DNA of 64,000 bases from CAISIP01 sp965278985 (GTDB taxonomy: Bacteria; Pseudomonadota; Gammaproteobacteria; Burkholderiales; Burkholderiaceae_C). The stretch's first letter is position 1. Every line of letters starts with the position of its first letter. Of this stretch, positions 50,130 through 63,029 are shown piece by piece. Below the pieces are notes generated by a model that made no database searches, was not told where the DNA came from, and saw only the letters and a list, made by a program, of their open reading frames with translations. The stretch lies in the NCBI GenBank assembly GCA_965278985.1, contig OZ257131.1:558001-622000 (forward strand). Direction: 5' to 3'. The position numbers and the translations under genes were made by a program.

Positions 50130-52472
50130 TCAGCCTGCCGGCTGCAGCGTGGCCCAGATGCGTGCCGGTGTCAGCGGCATCTGCAGGCCCGGCGTGCGGT
50201 CCTGGTAGCCGTTGCGCGCCAGCGCATCCGCGATCGCATTGACTACGCAGGGCGTGGCGCCGATCGTGCCCAGCTCGCCCACGCCCTTGATGCCCAGCGG
50301 GTTGTTGAGGCAGGGCGTGGACTGGTCCATGGTCGTGCGAAAGGGCGGCGCGAGGTCTGCGCGCGGCGCGGCATAGTCCATCAGGCTGCCGGTCAGCAGC
50401 TGGCCCGATTCCCGGTCGTAGACCACCTGTTCCACCAGCGCCTGGCCCAGGCCCTGCACAGCGCCGCCATCCAGCTGGCCGATCACGATCATGGGGTTGA
50501 TGACGCGGCCCACGTCGTTGACGGAGGCGTAGGCCACCACCTCTACCTCGCCCGTCTCGGGCGTGATCTCCACCTCGCAGACATGGCAGCCGTTGGGCCA
50601 GGACGGCCCACCCACGGTGGTGGAGGATTCCAGGTGGATGCGTTGGCCTTCCTGCTGGGCCGCCACCTCGAACAGTCCCATGCCGAGGTCGGTGCCACGC
50701 ACCTGGAAGCGGCCCGCGCTGTATTCGATGTCCTCGGGCGCGGCCTCCAGCTGTTTCGCCGCGAGGCGGCGGCCTTCGTCGATGGCGCGGTCCGCACCCT
50801 CGCGCACGGCGGACCCACCGGCGAAGGCCGAGCGCGAGCCCGCGCTGCCGAAGCCTTCCCCGCGGTCGGTGTCGCCCAGCACGATGCGGATGCGCTCCAT
50901 CGGCAGGGCGAAGGCGTCCACGGCGAGTTGCGCCAGCGAGGTCGCGATGCCCTGGCCCATGCCGTTGACGGCCGAGAAGATCTCGACGATGCCATCGGCC
51001 AACACGGTCACGGTGACACGCTCCGTGAATGCATTGCCGCTGGTCCACTCAAGGAACGTCACCAGCCCCTGGCCGCGCCACTTGCCGCGCCGGGCGGACT
51101 CGGCGGCACGTGCGTCGAAGCCGTTCCAGTCTGCGAAGGCCAGGCCCTGGTCCATGACATGCTCGAAGCGTCCGCTGTCGTAGACCTGGCGCATGGGGTT
51201 CTGGTAGGGCATCTGCGCGGGCTGCACGAAGTTGCGGCGGCGCAGCGCCACGCGGTCCATCCCGATCTGGCGCGCGGCTTCTTCCATCAGCCGCTCGATG
51301 GTGTAGATGGCCTCGGGCCGGCCCGCGCCACGGTAGGCGCCCAGGCAAGCCGTGTTGGTCATCACGGCCGTGAAGTGAAAGTCCACGGTCTGGATGTCGT
51401 AGACGCCGGTTTGCACCCACGGGCCCACCAGCAATGGGATGGCGCAGCCCGTGCCCGTTGCGTAGGCACCCACATTGGCCTTGCCGTCGATGCGCAAGGC
51501 CAGGATGCGGCCCGTCGCATCCAGCGCCAGCTCGGCATGGTGGTGGATGTCGCGGCCGACGGCGCTGCTGAGGAATTCCTCGCTGCGGTCGCCGATCCAC
51601 TTGACGGCGCGCTGCAATGTCCAGGCGCAGAAGGCGGTCGCCACCTCCTCGGGGTGGGCGCCGCCCTTCATGCCGAAGCCGCCGCCCACGTCGCCCACGG
51701 TCACGCGCACCTTGTCGGTACCGATGCCCAGCGTGTCCTTGCCGATCAGCGTCTTCACGCCCGAGGGCATCTGCGTGCTCATGCGGATCAGCAGGCGGCC
51801 GTCGGCTGGGTCGATCAGCGCCAGCACCGAACGCGGCTCGATGGTCAGCGCCACCAGGCGCTGGTTGCTGATGTCCAGCTTCACGACATGGGCCGCGCTG
51901 GCGAAGGCGGCATCGGTGGCCTTGGAATCGCCGTAGCGCGACTCGGCCGCGATGTTGTCGGGGGCGGCGTCGCACAGTACAGGGGCTCCGCTGGCCAGTG
52001 CGTCCTCGATGGTCACGACCATCGGCAGGTCTTCGTAGTCCACCATGACGGCCTCGGCCGCATCACGCGCGGCCTGCAGGCTGGTGGCCACCACCATCGC
52101 CACGGCTTCACCCACGTAGCGCACACGTCCATGGGCCAGCACGTGGCGGGGCGCAGACACGGCCGGGCTGCCGTCGGCGCGCTGGAAGCCCGCCACGGTG
52201 GGCATCGGCTTGACGCCCGCGGCGACCAGGTCGGCACCGTCATAGACCGCGACCACGCCGGGCAGGGCCTGCGCGGCGGACTTGTCGACCGAGACAATGC
52301 GCGCATGCGGGTAGGGCGAGCGCACGAACACCAGCCGCAAGTGGTCCGTGTAGGTGGGGTCGTCCCGGATGTCGTCGGTGTAGCGGCCTTCGCCTGTGAG
52401 CAGCTTGTCGTCCTCGATGCGGCGCACGGACTGGCCGCTGCCGAAACGCGCTGGGGAAGAAGAGTTGTCCAT
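50130..52472 (-). CDS. Lone molybdenum hydroxylase large subunit (CoxL/XdhB-like)
   Basis: 780 residues. The N-terminal aldehyde oxidase/xanthine dehydrogenase a/b hammerhead (VRRIEDDKLLTGEGRYTDDI, RVRYVGEAVAMVVA) precedes the Mo-binding domain (GDVGGGFGMKGGAHPEEVATAFCAW, AYRGAGRPEAIYTIERLMEEAAR, NDVGRVINPMIVIGQLDGGAVQGLGQ) and the GIKGVGELGTIGATP motif with the active-site Glu. No Tat signal. The [2Fe-2S] and FAD subunits normally encoded next to such a gene are absent from both sides. It likely oxidises an aromatic or heterocyclic compound with partners elsewhere. Confidence 0.9.
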   Translation of the reverse strand: MDNSSSPARFGSGQSVRRIEDDKLLTGEGRYTDDIRDDPTYTDHLRLVFVRSPYPHARIVSVDKSAAQALPGVVAVYDGADLVAAGVKPMPTVAGFQRADGSPAVSAPRHVLAHGRVRYVGEAVAMVVATSLQAARDAAEAVMVDYEDLPMVVTIEDALASGAPVLCDAAPDNIAAESRYGDSKATDAAFASAAHVVKLDISNQRLVALTIEPRSVLALIDPADGRLLIRMSTQMPSGVKTLIGKDTLGIGTDKVRVTVGDVGGGFGMKGGAHPEEVATAFCAWTLQRAVKWIGDRSEEFLSSAVGRDIHHHAELALDATGRILALRIDGKANVGAYATGTGCAIPLLVGPWVQTGVYDIQTVDFHFTAVMTNTACLGAYRGAGRPEAIYTIERLMEEAARQIGMDRVALRRRNFVQPAQMPYQNPMRQVYDSGRFEHVMDQGLAFADWNGFDARAAESARRGKWRGQGLVTFLEWTSGNAFTERVTVTVLADGIVEIFSAVNGMGQGIATSLAQLAVDAFALPMERIRIVLGDTDRGEGFGSAGSRSAFAGGSAVREGADRAIDEGRRLAAKQLEAAPEDIEYSAGRFQVRGTDLGMGLFEVAAQQEGQRIHLESSTTVGGPSWPNGCHVCEVEITPETGEVEVVAYASVNDVGRVINPMIVIGQLDGGAVQGLGQALVEQVVYDRESGQLLTGSLMDYAAPRADLAPPFRTTMDQSTPCLNNPLGIKGVGELGTIGATPCVVNAIADALARNGYQDRTPGLQMPLTPARIWATLQPAG

Positions 52473-52624
52473 GGAGTGTCTGGTGGAGTGGAAGGAGAGG
52501 CATCGCCCGCAGGGCTGCTGCATTGTGCGGCAAGCGCGCGGCCGCTGTCTTGCCGGTGCGCGCGGGCCCTGCGGCACAATGGCCCGCACCGGTCCCGACC
52601 CTTCACAAGGAGCATCGTTTCCCC

Positions 52625-53587
52625 ATGCCCAAAGTCGATATCTGGCCCCATCTGACGCCCGAGAGCCAGGCGGTGGTGCACAAGAGCCGTGCACTCGCGG
52701 CGGAGTTCACGTCCGAAGCCTCCGATCCGCTGGTGGTGGCGCGCGAGGCGTACCTGCATGAGCGGTGCCACTGGAACTCCTTTCCCGTCGAACTGCCGCT
52801 GGTGCGGGATCTCGTGATGGAAGGGTCGCATGGCACGGTGCCCTTGCGCCTGTACCGTCCTGTCGCCGAGGGCGTGCTGCCGGTGCTGCTGTATGCACAC
52901 GGCGGTGGCTACATCCTGGGGAACCTGGATTCGCACGACCGTATTTGCAGGCTTCTGGCGCAACGCAGCGGATGGGCTGTGGTGGCGGTGGAATACACGC
53001 TGGCGCCGGAGAAGAAATTCCCGGTCCAGCCGCAGCAGGTCTATGCGGCGTTGAAACATGTACATGCCCAGGCGGAGGAGTGGGACCTGCGTGCTGACCG
53101 CATCGCAGTGGGCGGGGACTCCGCAGGTGCGGCGCTTGTGCTGGCCGCCACGATGCAGGCTCGCGCGGCGGGATGGCAACCGGCGGTGTGCGCACAGCTT
53201 CTCTATTACGGGGGCTATGGCCTCAAGGATGCGGCATCACGACGCCTGTATGGCTGGGCCGACCTCGATGGGCTGGGTGACAAGGACACCGCGACCTTCG
53301 TCGACCACTATGTGGCGCGGCGTGAAGACCGCAACGACCCGCTGTCCAATCTCCTCGTCAATGACATGAAAGGTTTGCCACCAACCTATATCAATGCAGT
53401 GGCCTACGACCCGCTGCGGGACGACTCGCTGGCACTGGCGGAGTATCTGAAGGCAGCCAAGGTACCGCACCGACTGTCCGTGCCAGAGGGTGTGCTGCAT
53501 GGTTTCCTGCATTACTCGGCAGTGGAGCCCCGTGCCATGCAGGCAATCCAGGAGGGCGCAGATTTTTTGCGAGCACTGGCTGCATGA
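52625..53587 (+). CDS. Alpha/beta hydrolase, hormone-sensitive-lipase (HSL) family
   Basis: 320 residues with the HSL-type oxyanion motif HGGG at 92-95, nucleophile elbow GDSAG at 164-168 (Ser166), the Asp in YDPLRDDS (Asp262) and His292 in GVLHGF, i.e. a complete catalytic triad. It hydrolyses short-chain esters or lactones. AAGGAG upstream of ATG 52625. It is divergent from the Mo hydroxylase, 152 bases apart, with the rRNA operon downstream. Confidence 0.92.
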   Translation: MPKVDIWPHLTPESQAVVHKSRALAAEFTSEASDPLVVAREAYLHERCHWNSFPVELPLVRDLVMEGSHGTVPLRLYRPVAEGVLPVLLYAHGGGYILGNLDSHDRICRLLAQRSGWAVVAVEYTLAPEKKFPVQPQQVYAALKHVHAQAEEWDLRADRIAVGGDSAGAALVLAATMQARAAGWQPAVCAQLLYYGGYGLKDAASRRLYGWADLDGLGDKDTATFVDHYVARREDRNDPLSNLLVNDMKGLPPTYINAVAYDPLRDDSLALAEYLKAAKVPHRLSVPEGVLHGFLHYSAVEPRAMQAIQEGADFLRALAA

Positions 53588-53690
53588 CGTCCAAACTCGT
53601 AGTATGATCATGGGCTTCGCTGATCACGGCGAAGTGCGGTGGGTGCTACGGTGCTTGCTGGGGGGATTTGAAAAAATCTTCTGCCTTGGG

Positions 53691-53718
53691 TTGCGATGTT
53701 GCTGAAAAGCGGTATAGA
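53691..53718 (+). promoter_or_regulatory. Predicted rrn promoter P1
   Basis: TTGCGA (53691-53696) and TATAGA (53713-53718) with a 16-base spacer, in an AT-rich tract of the 474-base gap before 16S. Second, upstream promoter of a tandem pair. Confidence 0.4.
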
Positions 53719-53812
53719 ATCTGAGGCTCTGCTGGAGACGCCAAGTGCTGATTCGGCGGGGTGGTAAAGAGGTTTGTAAAAGGTCGGTGAGTTTAGAAAA
53801 TAAACGAATTGA

Positions 53813-53842
53813 TTGACAGGATTCAAAAAACTGTCGTATACT
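53813..53842 (+). promoter_or_regulatory. Predicted rrn promoter P2
   Basis: Consensus TTGACA (53813-53818) and TATACT (53837-53842) separated by 18 bases, about 220 bases before the 16S start. The strong match to consensus makes this the likely main growth-rate-controlled promoter. Confidence 0.75.
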
Positions 53843-53848
53843 AGATGG

Positions 53849-53911
53849 CTCAACTGATCGCAGTTGAGTTCGCAGCAAGAAGAGATTCTGGCTGGTGATC
53901 CTTAAAAACTT
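53849..53911 (+). promoter_or_regulatory. rrn leader boxB-like hairpin and boxA-like sequence
   Basis: CTCAACTG (53849-53856) and CAGTTGAG (53861-53868) form a perfect eight-base stem with an ATCG loop, like boxB. TGATCCTTAAAAACTT (53896-53911) resembles boxA. Together they should recruit the Nus antitermination factors. Confidence 0.5.
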
Positions 53912-53915
53912 ACAG

Positions 53916-53936
53916 CCGATAAGCGTGGGCGTTTGA
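53916..53936 (+). other. 5' strand of 16S RNase III processing stem
   Basis: These 21 bases are complementary, with two G-U pairs, to 55616-55636 beyond the 16S 3' end. The pairing brackets the 16S sequence as the pre-rRNA stem cut by RNase III. Confidence 0.7.
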
Positions 53937-54061
53937 AGGTGATGACGAAGTTCTTCGGAACGAAGTCTTAACTGACTTTCAAATGCTCATGAGAATAGAA
54001 GTGAAGTTCACTTCAATTCCGTTTTTATGAGTTAACTCGAAAGAGTATAAATTTCAAGATC

Positions 54062-55596
<1,535 letters not shown>

Positions 55597-55615
55597 CTGG
55601 AAACTGTCATCTAGC

Positions 55616-55636
55616 TCAAACGCTCACACTTATCGG
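55616..55636 (+). other. 3' strand of 16S RNase III processing stem
   Basis: Pairs with 53916-53936 across the 16S gene (see that entry). Confidence 0.7.
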
Positions 55637-55694
55637 TTGTTGGAAGGTTGTCGCCAGCGAATCCTGGTTATTCGGGATAGAAAGCGACCGGCTT

Positions 55695-55771
55695 GGGTCT
55701 GTAGCTCAGTTGGTTAGAGCACCGTCTTGATAAGGCGGGGGTCGTTGGTTCGAGACCAACCAGACCCACCA
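55695..55771 (+). tRNA. ileT: tRNA-Ile (GAU)
   Basis: Seven-base acceptor GGGTCTG/CAGACCC with A discriminator and encoded CCA; anticodon GAT in the loop CTTGATAAG; TTCGA in the T arm. First spacer tRNA of a standard bacterial rrn operon. Confidence 0.97.
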
Positions 55772-55796
55772 TTCCTCCAATATCCAATACTGTTTT

Positions 55797-55872
55797 GGGG
55801 GTGTAGCTCAGCTGGGAGAGCGGCTGCTTTGCAAGCAGTAGGTAGCGGGTTCGAGTCCTGTCACCTCCACCA
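55797..55872 (+). tRNA. alaT: tRNA-Ala (UGC)
   Basis: Acceptor GGGGGTG/CACCTCC with one G-U, A discriminator and CCA; anticodon TGC in the loop TTTGCAAG. The Ile-Ala pair in the 16S-23S spacer is typical. Confidence 0.97.
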
Positions 55873-55925
55873 ATTCAATTCAACACCAAAGTGGCTTTCT
55901 GCGAAAGTGGAAGGACGCTTTGTTG

Positions 55926-55967
55926 TTGATCGAGATTTCTTGATCAATCGGCTGTTCTTTAAAAATT
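55926..55967 (+). promoter_or_regulatory. Spacer boxB-like hairpin and boxA before 23S
   Basis: TTGATC (55926-55931) and GATCAA (55942-55947) form a six-base stem; TGTTCTTTAAAAATT (55953-55967) is the boxA-like element commonly found before 23S in Betaproteobacteria. Confidence 0.55.
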
Positions 55968-56201
55968 CATAGAGTTGAAATCAGCGTTGCTGGCGGAAAG
56001 TGCACATTCGTAAAGGTTTCGTGCATACCGTGCCGCCAGTGACAATTTGATTGCGTCAAAACGAATTTGAACTTTGTTTGAATTCAAGTAATGACGAATT
56101 TTCTCTGACAGCAATGTCAAAGAGTAATTCATATTACGGCATAACGCGTCTGGTGAAAGACCAGACAACATTCCTTGAAACGCTTTGCTTTCGCAAGAAA
56201 G

Positions 56202-56214
56202 ATCAAAGTTATAG

Positions 56215-56221
<7 letters not shown>
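56202..56221 (+). other. 5' strand of 23S processing stem
   Basis: Perfect 20-base complement of 59082-59101, overlapping the 23S ends as expected for the 23S terminal stem and RNase III site. Confidence 0.75.
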
Positions 56222-59081
<2,860 letters not shown>

Positions 59082-59090
<9 letters not shown>

Positions 59091-59101
59091 ATAACTTTGA
59101 T
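59082..59101 (+). other. 3' strand of 23S processing stem
   Basis: Pairs perfectly with 56202-56221. Confidence 0.75.
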
Positions 59102-59175
59102 GCACAAGCCATCAAGGTTGTTATGCCAGGTGACGCAGTCAAAATACCAAGCTGATTTAGCTCTATGAATTCGTC

Positions 59176-59200
59176 GTCTTGATACCCAAAATATCAAGAC
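59176..59200 (+). other. Hairpin in the 23S-5S spacer
   Basis: GTCTTGATA (59176-59184) and TATCAAGAC (59192-59200) make a perfect nine-base stem with a seven-base loop, 13 bases before 5S; probably an RNase processing signal. Confidence 0.55.
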
Positions 59201-59212
59201 CACAACCAGTTA

Positions 59213-59328
59213 TGCCTGATGACCATAGCGAGGTGGTCCCACTCCTTCCCATCCCGAACAGGACAGTGAAACGCCTCAGCGCCGATGATAGTGCGGATTC
59301 CCGTGTGAAAGTAGGTCATCGTCAGGCT
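59213..59328 (+). rRNA. rrf: 5S ribosomal RNA
   Basis: Starts TGCCTGATGACC and ends GTCATCGTCAGGCT, the two ends complementary. Contains the conserved CCATCCCGAACAG loop. About 115 bases. Boundaries set by the terminal helix. Confidence 0.95.
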
Positions 59329-59340
59329 TCTACAGCCCTC

Positions 59341-59374
59341 AAAACCCCTCTTGCAGAAATGCAAGAGGGGTTTT
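59341..59374 (+). terminator. Rho-independent terminator of the rrn operon
   Basis: A perfect 15-base stem (59341-59355 with 59360-59374) with a GAAA loop; the 3' strand ends in TTTT followed by GTCTTT. Twelve bases after 5S. It also lies just beyond the MocR gene stop (59393) and, since the hairpin is symmetric with AAAA on the other side, could end that transcript too. Confidence 0.93.
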
Positions 59375-59392
59375 GTCTTTGGACCAATGAAT

Positions 59393-60949
59393 TCACAAAA
59401 CGGCGCGAACCACGATATCGCGGGCAACGGCGATATGCACTGTACGCAGCGGTCTCTGGACGCGCCGCAGGTCGTCGGCGGCACGGGCCAGGTATTGGAT
59501 GCCCTGGGTGATCCGGTCGGCCGGGATGGACGACAGGCGCAGGCGGAAGAAGGGGCAGGGTGAGGGTGGCTGCGCGAAGAAAACATCGCCGGCCTCGATG
59601 AGCACACCGTGCGCCAGCGCCGCGTGTGCCAATGCACCGGCGTCCATCCAGTCGGGCGCCTGCACCCACAGCGACGCACCGCCCTGCGGCAGGCGGAACT
59701 GGAAGTCTGGCAGGTAGGTTTTGAGCGCATCGGCCGCCATGCCCATGCGGCCTTGCATTGCCTGGTTCACGCGGCGGGTGTGGGAGTCGTGGTGGCCCAG
59801 CGAGAGGAACAGGGCGTACGCGTGCTGCAAAAACGCGCTGGGATGGCGTACCATGGCGTGGCGCAACACGCGCAGCTCGCGCACCAGCGCACGCGGCGCC
59901 ACGATGTAGCCCAGCCGCAGCACGGGCGACAGCGCCTTGGACACCGAGCCGATGTACAGCACGCGGCCACCGCGGTCCAGGCTCTTGAGTGCGGGCATGG
60001 GCTCGCCTTCGTAGAGGTTCTCGGCCTCGTAGTCGTCCTCGATCACCACGAAGTCGCGCGCCTCGGCCAGGTCCAGCAACTGGCGGCGGCGCTGCAGGCT
60101 CAGCGTGCTGGTGGTGGGGCTCTGGTGCGAGGGCGTGACGAAGAGGTAGTCCACCGGCGGCAGGGCGTCCACCACCAGGCCGTCGCCGTCCACGGGCACA
60201 TGCGCCCAGCGCGGGCTGCGCATGGAGAAACTGTTGCGCGCATGCGGGTGGCCGGGCTCTTCCAGGCCCACGCAGCTGCCGCGGTCGAACAGGGCCTCGG
60301 CCAGCAGGTAGTAGGCGTGCTGCGTGCCCACGGTCAGGATGATCTCGTCGGCCGTGGCGAACACGCCGCGCCGGGGCAGCAGGCGCTTGCGGATCTGGTC
60401 CACCAGCTCGGGCACGTCCTCGGTCTCCAGGTCCGGGGTCCATTGCGGCAGGCGCGAGCGCACCAGGCTGCGCACGCAGCATTCGCGAAAGTCCTCGTTG
60501 GGGAACAGCTGGGGGTCGTAGGTGCCGTAGACGAAGGGGTAGGGGTAGGCGCTCCACTGCTCGGGCTTGGACAGCGTGGGCCGGTCCACCAGCGAGCGCA
60601 ACACGCGCCGCGACCAGTCGGGCCCGTTTGGGGTGTGCTCTGCCGTTGGCGGGGCCGCGCGCAGCGTGGTGCCGGGTGCCGTGCCCTCGGCCACGAACAC
60701 ACCGCTGCGCGGACGTGTCTGCAAAAAGCCTTCGTCCATGAGCTGCGCATAGGCCAGCGTCACCGTGTTGCGGCTCAGGCCCAGCAGGGCGGACAGCGTG
60801 CGCGACGAGGGCAGGGCGGTGCCCGGGCCCAGCCGCCCGTCCAGGATGGCCTGCACCACGGCCAGGCGCAGCCGGCCCTGCAGCGGCAGGCCAGGCTGCT
60901 CAGGCAGAGCGAAGAGTTGTGTCCACTGGATGGAGACGGGCTGGGCCAT
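59393..60949 (-). CDS. MocR/PdxR-type GntR regulator with aminotransferase domain
   Basis: 518 residues. A GntR winged helix (PLQGRLRLAVVQAILDGRLG, LPSSRTLSALLGLSRNTVTLAYAQLMDEGF, about 23-75) is linked to a fold-type I aminotransferase-like domain, with the PLP Lys in IGSVSKALSP and the Asp/Tyr region VIEDDYEAENLY. MocR proteins sense amino compounds via PLP and usually control the gene divergent to them. Here that is the SnoaL/FAD oxidoreductase/decarboxylase set. ATG 60949 is the start used. Confidence 0.92.
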   Translation of the reverse strand: MAQPVSIQWTQLFALPEQPGLPLQGRLRLAVVQAILDGRLGPGTALPSSRTLSALLGLSRNTVTLAYAQLMDEGFLQTRPRSGVFVAEGTAPGTTLRAAPPTAEHTPNGPDWSRRVLRSLVDRPTLSKPEQWSAYPYPFVYGTYDPQLFPNEDFRECCVRSLVRSRLPQWTPDLETEDVPELVDQIRKRLLPRRGVFATADEIILTVGTQHAYYLLAEALFDRGSCVGLEEPGHPHARNSFSMRSPRWAHVPVDGDGLVVDALPPVDYLFVTPSHQSPTTSTLSLQRRRQLLDLAEARDFVVIEDDYEAENLYEGEPMPALKSLDRGGRVLYIGSVSKALSPVLRLGYIVAPRALVRELRVLRHAMVRHPSAFLQHAYALFLSLGHHDSHTRRVNQAMQGRMGMAADALKTYLPDFQFRLPQGGASLWVQAPDWMDAGALAHAALAHGVLIEAGDVFFAQPPSPCPFFRLRLSSIPADRITQGIQYLARAADDLRRVQRPLRTVHIAVARDIVVRAVL

Positions 60950-61103
60950 GGTGGGCGCAGTGTAGGGCGGGCTCGGTGCTGTGCAGCAAGAGTGCGGGCC
61001 GCTGGCACGAACGATTGGTGGGATCTGGACCTATGGCGCCGGCGCATGCGGGCCTACGCTCAAGGCCATTCGTTCATCACCACGTCACACGCTGCCCTCA
61101 CCG

Positions 61104-61553
61104 ATGTCGCCTCACAACAACCCGCCCGTCACCGTGCACACCCTGGAGGCCTTCAGCGCCGCATGGAACCGCCACGACATCGACGCGCTGATGTCCTTCA
61201 TGGCCGAGGACTGCGTGTTTCAGACTGCTGCCGGCCCCGAGGTCTGTGGCGCGCGGCACGTGGGGACGGAGGCCGTACGCAAGGCCTTCGCGGCCGCGTG
61301 GCAGGCGGTGCCCGACGCGCAGTGGGAGCGCGCCACGCACATGGTGCAGGGCGACTTCGGCGTGTCGCAGTGGACCTTCACCGGCACGGCTGCAGATGGC
61401 AGCCGCATCGAGACCGACGGCATCGATGTGTTCGGCTTTCGCCACGGCAAGATCGTGCTGAAGAACGTGTTTCGCAAGGCGCGCAGCGCACCCGCGCCGG
61501 CCCCTTCGCAGGCCCTTGCACCGTCTGCATCACCCACGCACAAGGCCACCTGA
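61104..61553 (+). CDS. SnoaL-like/NTF2-fold protein
   Basis: 149 residues with an NTF2/SnoaL-type beginning (TLEAFSAAWNRHDIDALMSFMAEDCVFQTAAGPE) and the closing GTAADGSRIETDGIDVFGFRHGKIVLKNVF strand pattern. Some such proteins are cyclases or isomerases, but most are uncharacterised. The last ~20 residues are Ala/Pro/Ser-rich. It starts the operon opposite the MocR gene, and its stop is within three bases of the next start. Confidence 0.82.
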   Translation: MSPHNNPPVTVHTLEAFSAAWNRHDIDALMSFMAEDCVFQTAAGPEVCGARHVGTEAVRKAFAAAWQAVPDAQWERATHMVQGDFGVSQWTFTGTAADGSRIETDGIDVFGFRHGKIVLKNVFRKARSAPAPAPSQALAPSASPTHKAT

Positions 61554-61555
61554 GC

Positions 61556-63001
61556 ATGGCCATCACCGGCTTCGTGCACGACATGCCGCAGCCCGCAGCG
61601 CGGGTGCCGCGCGAGCGTTACGACCCCGGCTACGACCCCCTGGTGCAGGCCGACCCCGGCCGTGGCCGCGACTACGCGCCCACCTACTGGGTTGCCAGCG
61701 CGGGTCAGCCGCCGGAAGACGACGGCCCGGTGGCGGGTGATATCGATGCCGACGTGGTGGTGATCGGGTCCGGCGCCACGGGCCTGTCCACCGCGCTGTA
61801 CCTGGCCCAGGAGCATGGCGTGCGCGCCATCGTGCTGGAAGCCAACCAGGTGGCCTGGGGCTGCTCCAGCCGCAATGGCGGCCAGGGCCAGAACGCCAGT
61901 GGCCGGCTCAGCCGTGCGCAGTGGATCGCGCGCTGGGGGCTGGACACGGCGCGCCAGCTCGACGCCGAGATCCGCGCGGGGTACGAGAACTTCGTGCAGC
62001 TGGCCAGCAGCATCGACTGCGACATCACGCCCGGCGGCCACCTGCATGTGGCGCACCGGCCCGAGAAACTCGCCTACCTGGAGGCCAGCGCCCGCGTGGC
62101 ACGCGAGCAGTTCGGTTATGCCACGCTCATGCTCTCTGCAGACGAGCTGCGGCGCGACTACTGCGACGAGCGCGAGGCCGCCGGCGCGCTGCTGGAGGCC
62201 GAGGGCACAGGCATCCACCCGCTCAAGTTCAACTTCGGCTTGATTCGCCGTGCGCGGGCGCTCGGTGTGCGGGTGCACTCCGGCAGCCCCGTGCAGGGCT
62301 GGCACACACAGGGCGGCGTGCACCACCTGCGCACACCCGGTGGCACGGTGCGCGCGCGGCGCGTGGCCGTGTGCACCGGCGGCTACACCGGCCAGCAGCT
62401 GCACCCGCTGCTGCGCAGCCGCATCATGCCGGTGCTGTCCAACTCGCTGGTCACGCGGCCGCTCACCGCTGCCGAGCTGGCAGCCACCAACTTCCGCACA
62501 CACACGTTCCTCACCGACACGCGCACACTGCGCTTTTACTACCGGCTGCTGCCCGACAACCGCCTGCAGATCGGCAGTCGCAGCGCGCTGAGCGGGGCAG
62601 ATGCGCCCAACCCCGTGCACCAGAAGCTGCTGACCGATGCCATCGCGCGCAAGTTTCCGCCGCTCGCCGGCATCGCGGTGGAGCACTCCTGGTGGGGCTG
62701 GGTGGACGTGAGCCACGACATGATGCCGCGCATCGTCCAGCCCGACGCGGCGCAGAGCATCTGGTACGCGGTGGGGTATGGTGGCAACGGCGTGTCCTTC
62801 AGCACCTGGGCGGGCAAGCGGCTGGCGCAGCGCGTGGTGGGCAAGGATGCGGGGCAGGCGGTGTTCGAGCTGCCCATTTACAACACGCCGCTGGAGCACC
62901 CCAACGTGATGGGGGTGGTGCGCTCGCCGGTGTTCGCGCCGTTCCGCCGGCTGGGCCAGCGCATGCTGTACCGCTGGTACTGGTGGCGTGACGAGCACTG
63001 A
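61556..63001 (+). CDS. FAD-dependent amine oxidoreductase (PuuB/OrdL-like)
   Basis: 481 residues of a D-amino-acid-oxidase fold. Rossmann motif DVVVIGSGATGLSTALYLA (about 65-83) and the CSSRNGGQGQNASGR segment, which is typical of PuuB/OrdL-type oxidases of gamma-glutamyl-putrescine and other amines; GYTGQQLHPL and the C-terminal YAVGYGGNGVSFSTWAG match too. It likely oxidises a secondary or terminal amine to an aldehyde or imine. ATG 61556 is five bases past the preceding stop start. Confidence 0.9.
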   Translation: MAITGFVHDMPQPAARVPRERYDPGYDPLVQADPGRGRDYAPTYWVASAGQPPEDDGPVAGDIDADVVVIGSGATGLSTALYLAQEHGVRAIVLEANQVAWGCSSRNGGQGQNASGRLSRAQWIARWGLDTARQLDAEIRAGYENFVQLASSIDCDITPGGHLHVAHRPEKLAYLEASARVAREQFGYATLMLSADELRRDYCDEREAAGALLEAEGTGIHPLKFNFGLIRRARALGVRVHSGSPVQGWHTQGGVHHLRTPGGTVRARRVAVCTGGYTGQQLHPLLRSRIMPVLSNSLVTRPLTAAELAATNFRTHTFLTDTRTLRFYYRLLPDNRLQIGSRSALSGADAPNPVHQKLLTDAIARKFPPLAGIAVEHSWWGWVDVSHDMMPRIVQPDAAQSIWYAVGYGGNGVSFSTWAGKRLAQRVVGKDAGQAVFELPIYNTPLEHPNVMGVVRSPVFAPFRRLGQRMLYRWYWWRDEH

Positions 63002-63029
63002 CGCACCCACCCTTCCACACAGCACACAC

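Noticed and set aside
53615..53634. CTTCGC/GCGAAG hairpin after the HSL esterase
   Set aside because: No T-run follows in either direction, so it was not called a terminator.
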